From positions 4,888 to 68,887 of the forward strand of contig DXZT01000036.1 in the NCBI GenBank assembly GCA_019419545.1: DNA of 64,000 bases, written 5' to 3'. The DNA comes from Collinsella sp. (lineage in GTDB: Bacteria > Actinomycetota > Coriobacteriia > Coriobacteriales > Coriobacteriaceae). Of this stretch, positions 7,970-15,644 are shown piece after piece. Below the pieces are notes generated by a model. That model saw only the letters and a program-made list of their open reading frames with translations. It did no database searches and had not been told where the DNA came from. A program made the translations under genes and the position numbers. Positions within the stretch are counted from its first letter, which is position 1. Each line of letters begins with the position of its first letter.

Positions 7970-8698
7970 ATGATCTATTACGTCGAGGACGATGACAACA
8001 TCAGGGATTTGACAGTCTACGCGCTGCGCAAGCAGGGAATCGAGGCCGAGGGCTTTTCGTGTGATGGCGAGTTTAAAGCTGCCGTGGCACGACGGGTGCC
8101 CGATGCTGTGCTGCTCGATATCATGCTGCCCGACACCGATGGCTTGGCGATTATGCGTCGCCTGCGTGCCGATCGCCTGACGGCGACGGTGCCCATCATG
8201 ATGCTTACCGCCAAGGACACCGAACTCGACAAGGTGATGGCGCTCGATGGCGGTGCCGACGATTACCTGACTAAGCCGTTTTCGCTCATGGAGCTTGCGA
8301 GCCGCTGCCGCGCACTGCTGCGTCGCGGCGGCATGGTCAAGCAGGCGAGCGATGTGCTCAGCGTGGGCGACATCGTGCTCTCGCCCAGCCATCGCGAGGT
8401 GACCGTTGCCGGCGAGCCGCTTAAGCTCACCCTGCGCGAGTTCGACCTGCTCGAGTACCTCATGCGCAAGCCCGGCGTGGTCTTTACCCGCGAGTCGTTG
8501 CTGCAGAGCGTGTGGGGCTGGGACTTCGACGGCGGTTCGCGCACCGTCGACGTGCATGTGCAGACGCTTCGCCAAAAACTGGGCGAGCATGCCAGCGCCA
8601 TCGAGACCGTGCGCGGCGTGGGTTACCGCTTGGCCGAGCCTTCTGCCGGTGATGGTGCCGAAGGCGACGACACCGCGGCCACCGCATCGGAGGAGTAA
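7970..8698 (+). CDS. Response regulator, PhoP/PhoB type
   Basis: A 242-residue OmpR-family regulator. The receiver has the acidic cluster EDDD (6-9), phospho-acceptor D50 (LLDIMLPD) and the KPF lysine near 103; the winged-helix domain follows (GGSRTVDVHVQTLRQKLG, then VRGVGYRL). The last 20 residues are an acidic Gly/Ala tail not found in most family members. Only 3 bp separate it from the downstream kinase and 64 bp from pstB upstream, so pstB-regulator-kinase is probably one phosphate-responsive unit. The TTTACA-like repeats at 7914-7931 could be a binding site. The assignment to phosphate rests on pstB as neighbour. Confidence 0.88.
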   Translation: MIYYVEDDDNIRDLTVYALRKQGIEAEGFSCDGEFKAAVARRVPDAVLLDIMLPDTDGLAIMRRLRADRLTATVPIMMLTAKDTELDKVMALDGGADDYLTKPFSLMELASRCRALLRRGGMVKQASDVLSVGDIVLSPSHREVTVAGEPLKLTLREFDLLEYLMRKPGVVFTRESLLQSVWGWDFDGGSRTVDVHVQTLRQKLGEHASAIETVRGVGYRLAEPSAGDGAEGDDTAATASEE

Positions 8699-8701
8699 CC
8701 C

Positions 8702-10126
8702 GTGGTCTTCGCCCCCCAGGGAAAACATACGCTGTCGCACCGCGTTTTTGTGACGATCTTTGTCTGCGCCATGGCGGTTATCGTGGCGTTTACGGTGCTG
8801 GGCGCGTTCTTTGTGCAAAACACTTTGGCGGATGCCACGAGTGCCAATCTGGCGCAGGAAACTGAGCTCATTGCTGCCGCCCTCGACGAGCAGCAGGAGC
8901 CCATTCCGTTCTTGCGAAGCCTCGATCGCGAGGATCTTCGTATCACGCTGATCAATAAGGACGGATCTGTTGCCTACGACAACGAGGCGTCGCCTTCCAC
9001 ACTGCCCAACCATGGCGATCGCCCCGAGGTCATCGAGGCCTTTGAGAGTGGTTCGGGTTCCGCGGAGCGCGCAAGCTCTACACTCGACGAGATTATGCTG
9101 TATCGCGCTGTCACCCTTGATAACGGCCAGGTCGTTCGCTTGGCGCAGGCCCAGCCTGGCGTTGCGGCGATTTTGCTGTCGATGGTGGCGCCGATGCTGC
9201 TTATCGCAGCAGCGGGTGCAGTACTCTCGTTTTTTATGGCGCGCCGTGAGTCCCGTGCCATCATCGCGCCGTTGCAAGAGGTGGATTTGGATCACCCACG
9301 CCGTAGCTATGAGCACGCCTATGCCGAGATGGTCCCCATGCTTGAGCGTATCGAGTCGCAGCGCCAGGAACTCAAGCGCCAAATGGCGGTGCTAGCGGAT
9401 AACGACCGTATGCGCCGCGAGTTCACGGCGAATATCACCCATGAGCTCAAGACGCCGCTTACGGCGATTTCGGGCTATGCCGAGCTCATCGCAAATGGCA
9501 TGGTCGAGGGCGAGGACGACCTGCGCAACTTTGGCGGTCGCATCCATCGTGAGGCGGGCCGCTTGGCAGCGCTTGTCAACGACATCCTTACGCTGTCTAA
9601 CTTGGACGAGGCCGAACGTGCAACTGAAGGCGAGGCAGTGCCCATTGGGTCCACGGAGCCTATTGAGCTCTCGCGTGCGATCTACGCGGTTGAGCAGCGC
9701 CTTGAACAGGTTGCCCGTCAGGCGAATGTGACGATAAGTCATGAGACCAAGCCTGTGGTCATCGAAGGCGTGTCGCGCTTGATTGACGAGCTCATCTATA
9801 ATCTGGCAAGCAACGCCATCCGCTACAATCGGCCCGGCGGTACGGTTACGCTGCAGTGCGGCACCAACGACGAAGGCCATCCGTTCCTCGCTGTCGCCGA
9901 CACGGGAATCGGTATCGCGCCTGAAGAACAGGGCAAGGTATTTGAGCGGTTCTATCGCGTGGACAAGAGTAGGTCCAAGGCACGCGGCGGAACCGGCCTG
10001 GGGCTTGCCATTGTCAAGCATGCGGCCCTGTATCATCACGCCACGCTCGATCTGTCGAGCGAGTTGGGCGTGGGAACCACCATTACGGTGACGTTTCCCA
10101 TACAGCAGGACGAGCCATTCGCATAG
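8702..10126 (+). CDS. phoR: Sensor histidine kinase, PhoR type
   Basis: A 474-residue kinase starting at GTG 8702, 3 bp after the regulator stop. A membrane segment at about residues 14-40, an extracytoplasmic domain of roughly 120 residues and a second membrane segment near 155-180 are followed by a HAMP-like linker. HisKA carries the phospho-acceptor in FTANITHELKTPL, and the HATPase has NLASNAIRYN, DTGIGI and GGTGLGLAIVKH. This layout, with two membrane helices and a mid-sized outer sensor, is usual for PhoR/ResE-type kinases. Together with pstB and the regulator it makes a compact phosphate-sensing set. Confidence 0.88.
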   Translation: MVFAPQGKHTLSHRVFVTIFVCAMAVIVAFTVLGAFFVQNTLADATSANLAQETELIAAALDEQQEPIPFLRSLDREDLRITLINKDGSVAYDNEASPSTLPNHGDRPEVIEAFESGSGSAERASSTLDEIMLYRAVTLDNGQVVRLAQAQPGVAAILLSMVAPMLLIAAAGAVLSFFMARRESRAIIAPLQEVDLDHPRRSYEHAYAEMVPMLERIESQRQELKRQMAVLADNDRMRREFTANITHELKTPLTAISGYAELIANGMVEGEDDLRNFGGRIHREAGRLAALVNDILTLSNLDEAERATEGEAVPIGSTEPIELSRAIYAVEQRLEQVARQANVTISHETKPVVIEGVSRLIDELIYNLASNAIRYNRPGGTVTLQCGTNDEGHPFLAVADTGIGIAPEEQGKVFERFYRVDKSRSKARGGTGLGLAIVKHAALYHHATLDLSSELGVGTTITVTFPIQQDEPFA

Positions 10127-10151
10127 CGATACAACATAGATATTGATGTAG

Positions 10152-10186
10152 ACGCCGCATTTGACTTTCGGGTGCGGCGTTGTTGT
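10152..10186 (+). terminator. Terminator after phoR
   Basis: ACGCCGCA and TGCGGCGT form an 8-bp stem with a 13-nt loop, followed by an interrupted T-run (TGTTG). It lies 25 bp after the stop. Confidence 0.6.
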
Positions 10187-10245
10187 GCAATTTTACGATT
10201 GCTTCCGACATTTTTACAGGAGAGCCTGTTTCTTATGTATAGAGT

Positions 10246-10274
10246 TTGGTCTCGGTAAAAAGATGCGATAACAT
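10246..10274 (+). promoter_or_regulatory. Promoter of the cps-like module
   Basis: TTGGTC (10246-10251), a 17-bp spacer and TAACAT (10269-10274), about 48 bp before the start codon of the Wzz-like gene. Confidence 0.45.
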
Positions 10275-10321
10275 ACGGACAGTTTTGTCAATCCGAACTG
10301 GGGAAATGAAAGGCAAGCTGC

Positions 10322-10978
10322 ATGACCCTTCTCGAACTGTTCCAGCTGCTGAAGAAGCACCTCAAGCTGGTCATCACCCTTCCGGTGGTCTGCGCGATCG
10401 CTATGGGCATCGTGTCCTTCGTTGCGATGGACAACACCTATACCGCGACGACGAGCATGTACATTCTCGCCAAGACCGACGATAGCGGTCAGATGAGCTA
10501 CAACGATCTCTCGGCGAGCCAGATGCTTTCCAACGATATCGCCACGCTGCTGGATAGCGATAGCGTTAAGAGCGGCGCCGCCAAAGAACTGGGCCTCACC
10601 GATTTGGATGACTACAAGGTGTCTGTTTCCTCCGAGACCACCACGCGTGTCATTACGCTTTCGGTTACCGGCACCGATGCCAAGGAGACGGCTGAGGTCG
10701 CAAAGGCCATTGCCAGCTCGGTGAGTACGGTCGCTCAGAACGTCGGCGCTGCCCAGAGCATCAACGTTATCGACGAGGCTAAGACCCCCGAAGCCCCCAG
10801 CGGCCCCAAGCGCACGCTGTATATTGCCGTCGCGTTCCTCGCCGGTATCTTTATCGCAGTTGCCTATGTCGTTTTGGCAGACATGCTCAATACCCGCATC
10901 CGCGGTGCCGAAGAGGCAGAAGAGCTCCTGGGTATTCCCGTTGTTGGCCGAATTCCGGCTATGAAAGGTGGTAAATAG
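10322..10978 (+). CDS. Wzz/CpsC-type polysaccharide chain-length regulator
   Basis: A 218-residue membrane protein of the Wzz/YveK family. It has two transmembrane segments (about 18-40 and 163-185) flanking an outer coiled domain, and the short cytoplasmic tail (LLGIPVVGRIP) that activates the partner BY-kinase in Gram-positive systems. It starts 2 bp before the tyrosine kinase gene, which is the classic CpsC-CpsD arrangement. In characterised systems the pair controls polymer length and export of capsule or exopolysaccharide. No polymerase, flippase or glycosyltransferase follows here, so its polysaccharide partner genes lie elsewhere. The start is supported by GAAAGG at a 9-bp distance. 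Confidence 0.88.
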   Translation: MTLLELFQLLKKHLKLVITLPVVCAIAMGIVSFVAMDNTYTATTSMYILAKTDDSGQMSYNDLSASQMLSNDIATLLDSDSVKSGAAKELGLTDLDDYKVSVSSETTTRVITLSVTGTDAKETAEVAKAIASSVSTVAQNVGAAQSINVIDEAKTPEAPSGPKRTLYIAVAFLAGIFIAVAYVVLADMLNTRIRGAEEAEELLGIPVVGRIPAMKGGK

Positions 10979-10980
10979 GC

Positions 10981-11718
10981 ATGGCTAAGGCAAAGAACAC
11001 CGATAAGCTCGTTGTACAGAATGCCGCCAAGACCCTTCTGGCCAACATCCGCTTTGCGAGCGTGGATGACCCCATTCGCACCATCACCGTTACCTCCTCG
11101 ATTCCCAACGAGGGCAAGTCTACGGTTTCCATTAACCTTGCTCAGGCAATCGCCACGAGCGGCAAGTCCGTGCTCCTGGTCGAGGCCGATATGCGCCGCA
11201 GGTCCCTTTCCGATATGCTCGGCGTTCGTTCGCGCGGCGGACTCTATGCGGTCCTTTCCGAGCAGATCTCCATTGACCAGGCAATTGTCGAGACGGGTCA
11301 GAAGAACTTCTACTTCCTCGATGCCGAGCCGCACATTCCCAATCCTGCCGACATCATCGTCTCCCATCGCTTTGCCAAGCTGGTAAAGGCACTGTCCGCC
11401 AAGTTCCAGTACGTCATCTTCGATGCTCCTCCGGTCGGCACCTTCATCGATGCTGCCGAGATTGCCAGCTTGACCGACGGCGCGCTGTTCGTGGTGCGCG
11501 AGGACTTTACCAAGCGCGAAGAGGCGCTCAACGCTATCGCCCAGCTTAAGAAGTCCGAGAAGGTCAAGCTCATCGGTACCGTCATGAATTACTGTGAGAC
11601 CGAGACCAGCGAGTACTACTATTCTTACTACACCAAGGACGGTAAGAAGGTTAAGAAGGGCTCCGACGATCAGGGCACTTCCAAAAAGGGCATCTTCACC
11701 AACCGAGCAAACGTTTAG
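10981..11718 (+). CDS. BY-family tyrosine kinase (CpsD-like)
   Basis: A 245-residue bacterial tyrosine kinase. It has Walker A (SSIPNEGKST), Walker A' (LLVEADMRR) and Walker B (YVIFDAPP), and a C-terminal tyrosine cluster in SEYYYSYYTKDG that is the expected autophosphorylation site. It needs the cytoplasmic tail of the adjacent CpsC-like protein for activity, and the CpsB-like phosphatase 17 bp downstream would reverse the phosphorylation. Its size and clustered tail tyrosines match the Gram-positive two-protein form rather than the fused proteobacterial Wzc. The Lys-rich segment after the tyrosines (KDGKKVKKGS) may be a membrane-surface contact. Confidence 0.9.
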   Translation: MAKAKNTDKLVVQNAAKTLLANIRFASVDDPIRTITVTSSIPNEGKSTVSINLAQAIATSGKSVLLVEADMRRRSLSDMLGVRSRGGLYAVLSEQISIDQAIVETGQKNFYFLDAEPHIPNPADIIVSHRFAKLVKALSAKFQYVIFDAPPVGTFIDAAEIASLTDGALFVVREDFTKREEALNAIAQLKKSEKVKLIGTVMNYCETETSEYYYSYYTKDGKKVKKGSDDQGTSKKGIFTNRANV

Positions 11719-11735
11719 TTGATTAAGGCCGACCT

Positions 11736-12386
11736 ATGCGTGACATTCATTGCCATATCTTGCCGGGTGTAGACGACGGCGCCGCCGATCTCGAAGAGAG
11801 CTTGGCGATGCTCGAGGCTGCCAAGCGGGCCGGTGTAACCAGAATCGTTTGCACTCCTCACTGCCGTGATCCCTATTTTGATTACGACAAGATGTGGGAT
11901 GCCTTTGAGCTGCTGCGCGATAACGCTGACGGTTTTCCGCTCCAGATGGGCTTCGAGGTCAACCATCGAAAGCTCGTTGAGCTTGGTATCGATGCCGCGG
12001 ATCACTTGCATTTCGATGGGACCAACGAGTTTCTGCTCGAGCTTTCGACGCATGCCGATGCGTATGCGTTTAGAGAGTACGAGAACACGATTTACGATTT
12101 GCAGTGCCGTGGCTATCAGGTGATCATCGCTCATCCTGAGCGCTATCGTGCGGTTCAAAAGGATGTAAGCGTGGCGGAGCGCCTGGTCGATATGGGCTGC
12201 AAGCTGCAGGCTTCGGCGGACTTTATTGCCGGCGGTCGCTTTGGTCGCGAGAAAAAGCCGGCACAGCGCCTGTTCGATCAGAACCTGTACAGCTTCATCG
12301 CGAGCGATGCCCATAACGTGGGTCATTACGACTGTCTGGCGAAGGCTCGCGCGAAGTTTAGCGTGCGCGGAGCTCATTTTCGCTAA
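11736..12386 (+). CDS. PHP-type protein-tyrosine phosphatase (CpsB/YwqE-like)
   Basis: A 216-residue metal-dependent phosphatase that would dephosphorylate the CpsD-like kinase. The PHP-fold metal ligands are clear: the N-terminal HCHILPGVDDGA, TPHCRD near residue 46, AHPERY near 135 and SDAHN near 190. Third gene of the module. With kinase, activator and phosphatase present but no biosynthetic genes, this looks like a stand-alone regulatory cassette acting on a polysaccharide locus elsewhere, or on other proteins. Confidence 0.9.
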   Translation: MRDIHCHILPGVDDGAADLEESLAMLEAAKRAGVTRIVCTPHCRDPYFDYDKMWDAFELLRDNADGFPLQMGFEVNHRKLVELGIDAADHLHFDGTNEFLLELSTHADAYAFREYENTIYDLQCRGYQVIIAHPERYRAVQKDVSVAERLVDMGCKLQASADFIAGGRFGREKKPAQRLFDQNLYSFIASDAHNVGHYDCLAKARAKFSVRGAHFR

Positions 12387-12425
12387 AATCTGTCCCTAAC
12401 GTTCGCGTTGAATGAAAGGGCAGCT

Positions 12426-12926
12426 ATGGATATCCAACTTAAGACGGGATGCTTTGATGACGCGGCGTTGGTGCGCCGCGTCGTTTTTATGGACGAGCAG
12501 GGCTACGAGAATGAGTTTGACGCTATCGACGAGGATCCGAACTGCATCCATGTGACGCTCTATGTAGACGGTGAGCTTGCCGGTTGCTCGCGCGTGTTTC
12601 CCGAAGAACTCGAGCGCGCAGCTGACGCAGAGGCTCCGGTGTCGCCGGCGTGCGACTTGGACGAAGGCGTCGCGGCGGGGGAGACCTACATTATGGGGCG
12701 CGTGGCCGTGCTGCCGAGCATGCGCCGTCGCGGTTTGGCGAGCAAGATTGTCGAGGCCAGTGATACGTGCGCGCGTGATGCCGGCGCCAAGCTCATTAAG
12801 CTGCACGCGCAGGAATACGTGCTGCCGCTCTATGCCAAGGCGGGTTACACGCAGATTGCCCCGGTGGACTACGAAGACGAGGGCCAGCCCCATGTTTGGA
12901 TGGCCAAGCGCGTAGATGGCAGATAG
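12426..12926 (+). CDS. GNAT-family N-acetyltransferase
   Basis: A 166-residue protein with the GNAT fold (ElaA-like style): the beta4 strand MGRVAVLPSMRRRGLASKIVEAS carries the acetyl-CoA pyrophosphate loop (RRRGLA), and ELYAKAGY-type residues occur near the end (LPLYAKAGYTQI). The substrate is unknown. ATG 12426 is chosen over ATG 12408 because GAAAGGG lies 6-7 bp upstream of it. A TAAAAT hexamer overlaps the stop of the previous gene, so it may have its own promoter. Confidence 0.85.
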   Translation: MDIQLKTGCFDDAALVRRVVFMDEQGYENEFDAIDEDPNCIHVTLYVDGELAGCSRVFPEELERAADAEAPVSPACDLDEGVAAGETYIMGRVAVLPSMRRRGLASKIVEASDTCARDAGAKLIKLHAQEYVLPLYAKAGYTQIAPVDYEDEGQPHVWMAKRVDGR

Positions 12927-13128
12927 GGACGTTCCTTTCCTGCCGGCAGTCGGGGACACTCCTTGGCAATTGGCGCATCAGAGCGTTTGGACATACAGTT
13001 TTTCGATTCCGTATGTATATATGCGCGCTAATGGGTTATAAAATCTAAGTCTGGACATAGCAGGTCTGCGATGCGGCTCGGGCAACCGGGCCGTTTTTGC
13101 GGACGGGGGTAGCGCGAAAGGACTGCAC

Positions 13129-15153
13129 ATGCGTCAATTTAAGACCGAGAGCAAAAAACTGCTCGACCTCATGATCAACTCCATCTACACCAATAAGGAA
13201 ATCTTCCTGCGCGAGCTTATCTCCAACGCGAGCGACGCCGTCGACAAGCTCAACTTTAAGAGCCTGCAGGACCCGAGTGTCAAGCTCGACCAGGGCGACC
13301 TGGCTATTCGCGTCTCTTTTGATAAAGACGCCCGCACCATTACCATCTCGGATAACGGCATTGGCATGACCGCCGAGGAGCTCGAGCGCAATCTGGGCAC
13401 CATCGCCCATTCCGGCTCCGAGGAGTTTAAGACCGAGAACGCCGAGCAACAGGGCTCCGATGTCGACATCATCGGCCAGTTTGGCGTGGGCTTCTACTCT
13501 GCCTTTATGGTTGCCAGCCACGTAAAGGTTGTCAGCCGCGCCTATGGCGAGGACACCGCTCACGTGTGGGAGTCTGATGGTCTTGAGGGTTACACCATCG
13601 AAGACGGCGAGCGCGCCGAGCACGGCACCGATGTCATCCTGACGCTGCGCGAGAACGAGAAGCTCGACGCCGACGGCGAGGCCGAGACCTACGATCGCTT
13701 CCTGACCGAGTGGGGCCTCAAGAGCCTGATTCAGCAGTACAGCAACTATGTGCGCTACCCGATTCAGATGATGGTGAGCAAGAGCCGCCAGAAACCCAAG
13801 CCCGAGGACGCCGGCGACGACTACAAGCCCGAGTACGAGGACTACCAGGAGCTCGAGACCATCAACTCCATGACGCCGATCTGGAAAAAGCGCAGCTCCG
13901 ACGTTGAGCAGAAGGATTACAACGAGTTCTACAAGTCCACGTTCCACGACTTTGACGATCCCGCGCGCACTATCAGCTTCCATGCCGAGGGTACGCTTGA
14001 GTACGATGCGCTGCTGTTTGTGCCGGGTCGCGCCCCGTTCGATCTGTACAGCAAGGACTACGAGAAGGGCCTGGCGCTCTACAGTTCCAACGTGCTGATT
14101 ATGGAGAAGTGCGACGACCTGCTGCCCGACTACTACAACTTTGTGCGCGGTGTCGTGGACTCTGCCGACGTGACGCTCAACATCTCGCGTGAGACGCTGC
14201 AACAGAACCGTCAGCTCAAGGCCATTGCCAAGCGTGTCGAGAAGAAGATCACTGCCGATCTTGAGGACATGCGCGACAACGACCGCGAGGCATACGAGAA
14301 GTTCTTTGAGAACTTTGGTCGCGGTCTGAAGTACGGCATCTACTCGAGCTACGGCATGAAGGCCGACGAGCTCGCCGACCTGCTGCTGTTCTGGTCTGCC
14401 AAGGAGCAGAAGATGATCACCCTGGCCGAGTATGCCAAGGGCATGCCCGAGGATCAGAAGGCCATCTACTACGCCGCCGGCGACTCGCGTGAGCGCTTGG
14501 CCAAGATGCCCGTGGTAAAGGGCGTGCTCGAGCGCGGCTATGACGTGCTGTTGCTGACGCAGGATGTGGATGAGTTCACGTTCCAGGCTATGCGTGAGTA
14601 CGTGGCCGCCGATATGCCCAAGATCTACGAGGACGACGCCGCCCGCGAGGCTGCCGAAAAGGCCGTTGCCGACGGTGCCGAGCCCGAGGTCGAGGATCGT
14701 CACCTGGAGCTCAAGAACGTTGCGACTGGCGATCTTGATCTGGCGACCGAGGACGAGAAGAAGGAGGCCGAGGACGCCACCAAGGAAAACGAGGACCTCT
14801 TTAGCGCTATGAAGGAGGCGCTCGGTGACAAGGTCGAGAAAGTTGCCGTCTCCGCGCGCCTGACCGATGCCCCCGCTTGCATCACCACCGAGGGTCCGCT
14901 TTCGCTCGAGATGGAGAAGGTGCTTCAGAAGGGTCCTGAGGGCGCGCCCGACGGTATGCCCAAGAGCCAGCGCGTGCTCGAGCTCAACGCCAAACACCCG
15001 GTCTTCGCCAAGCTCGTCGCTGCCCAGAAGGCCGGCGACGCCGACAAGATCAAGCAGTACTCCGGCCTGCTCTACGATCAGGCCCTGCTGGTCGAGGGCA
15101 TCCTCCCTGAGGACCCCGTTGCCTTCGCAGCAGCTGTCTGCGAGCTTATGTAA
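13129..15153 (+). CDS. htpG: Molecular chaperone HtpG (Hsp90)
   Basis: ATP-dependent cytoplasmic chaperone. The 674-residue protein is slightly longer than most bacterial HtpG (about 610-650). The N-terminal GHKL ATPase domain shows ELISNASDAVDKL, DNGIGM and GQFGVGFYSAFMV. The middle domain has the catalytic-arginine segment SRETLQQNRQLKAI, and the C-terminal dimerization domain ends with LLVEGILPEDP. The extra length comes from acidic insertions around residues 495-560 (a Glu/Asp/Lys-rich stretch near DEKKEAEDATKEN). The start is supported by GCGAAAGGA. The 200-bp upstream region holds AT-rich promoter-like sequence (TTGGAC near 12987, TATAAA near 13036) but no CIRCE element that I can see. 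Confidence 0.96.
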   Translation: MRQFKTESKKLLDLMINSIYTNKEIFLRELISNASDAVDKLNFKSLQDPSVKLDQGDLAIRVSFDKDARTITISDNGIGMTAEELERNLGTIAHSGSEEFKTENAEQQGSDVDIIGQFGVGFYSAFMVASHVKVVSRAYGEDTAHVWESDGLEGYTIEDGERAEHGTDVILTLRENEKLDADGEAETYDRFLTEWGLKSLIQQYSNYVRYPIQMMVSKSRQKPKPEDAGDDYKPEYEDYQELETINSMTPIWKKRSSDVEQKDYNEFYKSTFHDFDDPARTISFHAEGTLEYDALLFVPGRAPFDLYSKDYEKGLALYSSNVLIMEKCDDLLPDYYNFVRGVVDSADVTLNISRETLQQNRQLKAIAKRVEKKITADLEDMRDNDREAYEKFFENFGRGLKYGIYSSYGMKADELADLLLFWSAKEQKMITLAEYAKGMPEDQKAIYYAAGDSRERLAKMPVVKGVLERGYDVLLLTQDVDEFTFQAMREYVAADMPKIYEDDAAREAAEKAVADGAEPEVEDRHLELKNVATGDLDLATEDEKKEAEDATKENEDLFSAMKEALGDKVEKVAVSARLTDAPACITTEGPLSLEMEKVLQKGPEGAPDGMPKSQRVLELNAKHPVFAKLVAAQKAGDADKIKQYSGLLYDQALLVEGILPEDPVAFAAAVCELM

Positions 15154-15157
15154 TTGG

Positions 15158-15190
15158 GTAGTTACGCGGTTCTACGAACCGCGTAACTAC
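15158..15190 (+). repeat. 14-bp perfect hairpin after htpG
   Basis: GTAGTTACGCGGTT (15158-15171) and its exact complement (15177-15190) enclose CTACG, 4 bp after the htpG stop. There is no T-tract, so it is not a canonical terminator. Confidence 0.8.
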
Positions 15191-15209
15191 TCGACGCTGC
15201 CCTCAGTTC

Positions 15210-15231
15210 CGCCGTTCTAACGAACGGCGGA
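15210..15231 (+). repeat. Short GC-rich hairpin
   Basis: CCGCCGTT and AACGGCGG pair closely. It is flanked by a direct repeat of TCGACGCTGC (15191-15200 and 15235-15244). Confidence 0.6.
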
Positions 15232-15245
15232 CCAGTCGACGCTGC

Positions 15246-15345
15246 GCGGGCGCCAGAGCGACAACTTGTCATTCAAAGAGGACGGCATGACCAGAAGGTC
15301 TATGCCGTCCTCTTTTCATGCCAATTTGTTCGCTCTGGCGCCCGC
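15246..15345 (+). repeat. Nested double hairpin (100 nt)
   Basis: An outer stem of 19 bp (15246-15264 with 15326-15345, one bulge) encloses an inner stem of 18 bp (15275-15292 with 15297-15315, one bulge, loop AGAA) whose right arm ends in CTCTTTTC. The inner part could terminate htpG transcription; the outer stem is unexplained. Confidence 0.8.
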
Positions 15346-15387
15346 TCGCTGGCATTGCCAAAACATCGACGTTGCCGTGGTCCTAAG

Positions 15388-15443
15388 TAGTCATTGGGGA
15401 CGTTCTTGTTTGACTAGTCATTTAAGAACGTCCCCGATGACTA
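15388..15443 (+). repeat. 20-bp hairpin with GGGGACGTTCTT arms
   Basis: TAGTCATTGGGGACGTTCTT (15388-15407) pairs with 15424-15443 at 19 of 20 positions; the loop is 16 nt. The GGGGAC head resembles REP-type palindromes. The remaining 200 bp up to the next gene are AT-rich, and I see no ORF in them. Confidence 0.75.
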
Positions 15444-15644
15444 TTTGAATTGCTAATTTGTGCGGGTTGTGGTTTTGTGACCTGCTGAAATTTAGGATAC
15501 TGTACAACTGTACGTTAACTAATCTTCGTAGTATATTGCTACCCGCAAAACTCAATACCATTGTGCTTCGAGACGCTAAAGCGCCTACGTACAATGGTTT
15601 TTGATAGTACGATTTGATTCAACGACAGGATGGATGGTCCAAGC

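Noticed and set aside
12927..12975. Complete REP hairpin before htpG
   Set aside because: GGGACGTTCCTT and GGGGACACTCCTT are direct, not inverted, and only a 10-bp CTGCCGGCAG palindrome lies between; too weak to annotate.
13045..13128. CIRCE heat-shock operator upstream of htpG
   Set aside because: No TTAGCACTC-n9-GAGTGCTAA-like inverted repeat could be found.
13045..14997. 650-codon minus-strand frame opposite htpG
   Set aside because: A typical high-GC shadow frame; htpG on the plus strand has every Hsp90 motif and a ribosome site.
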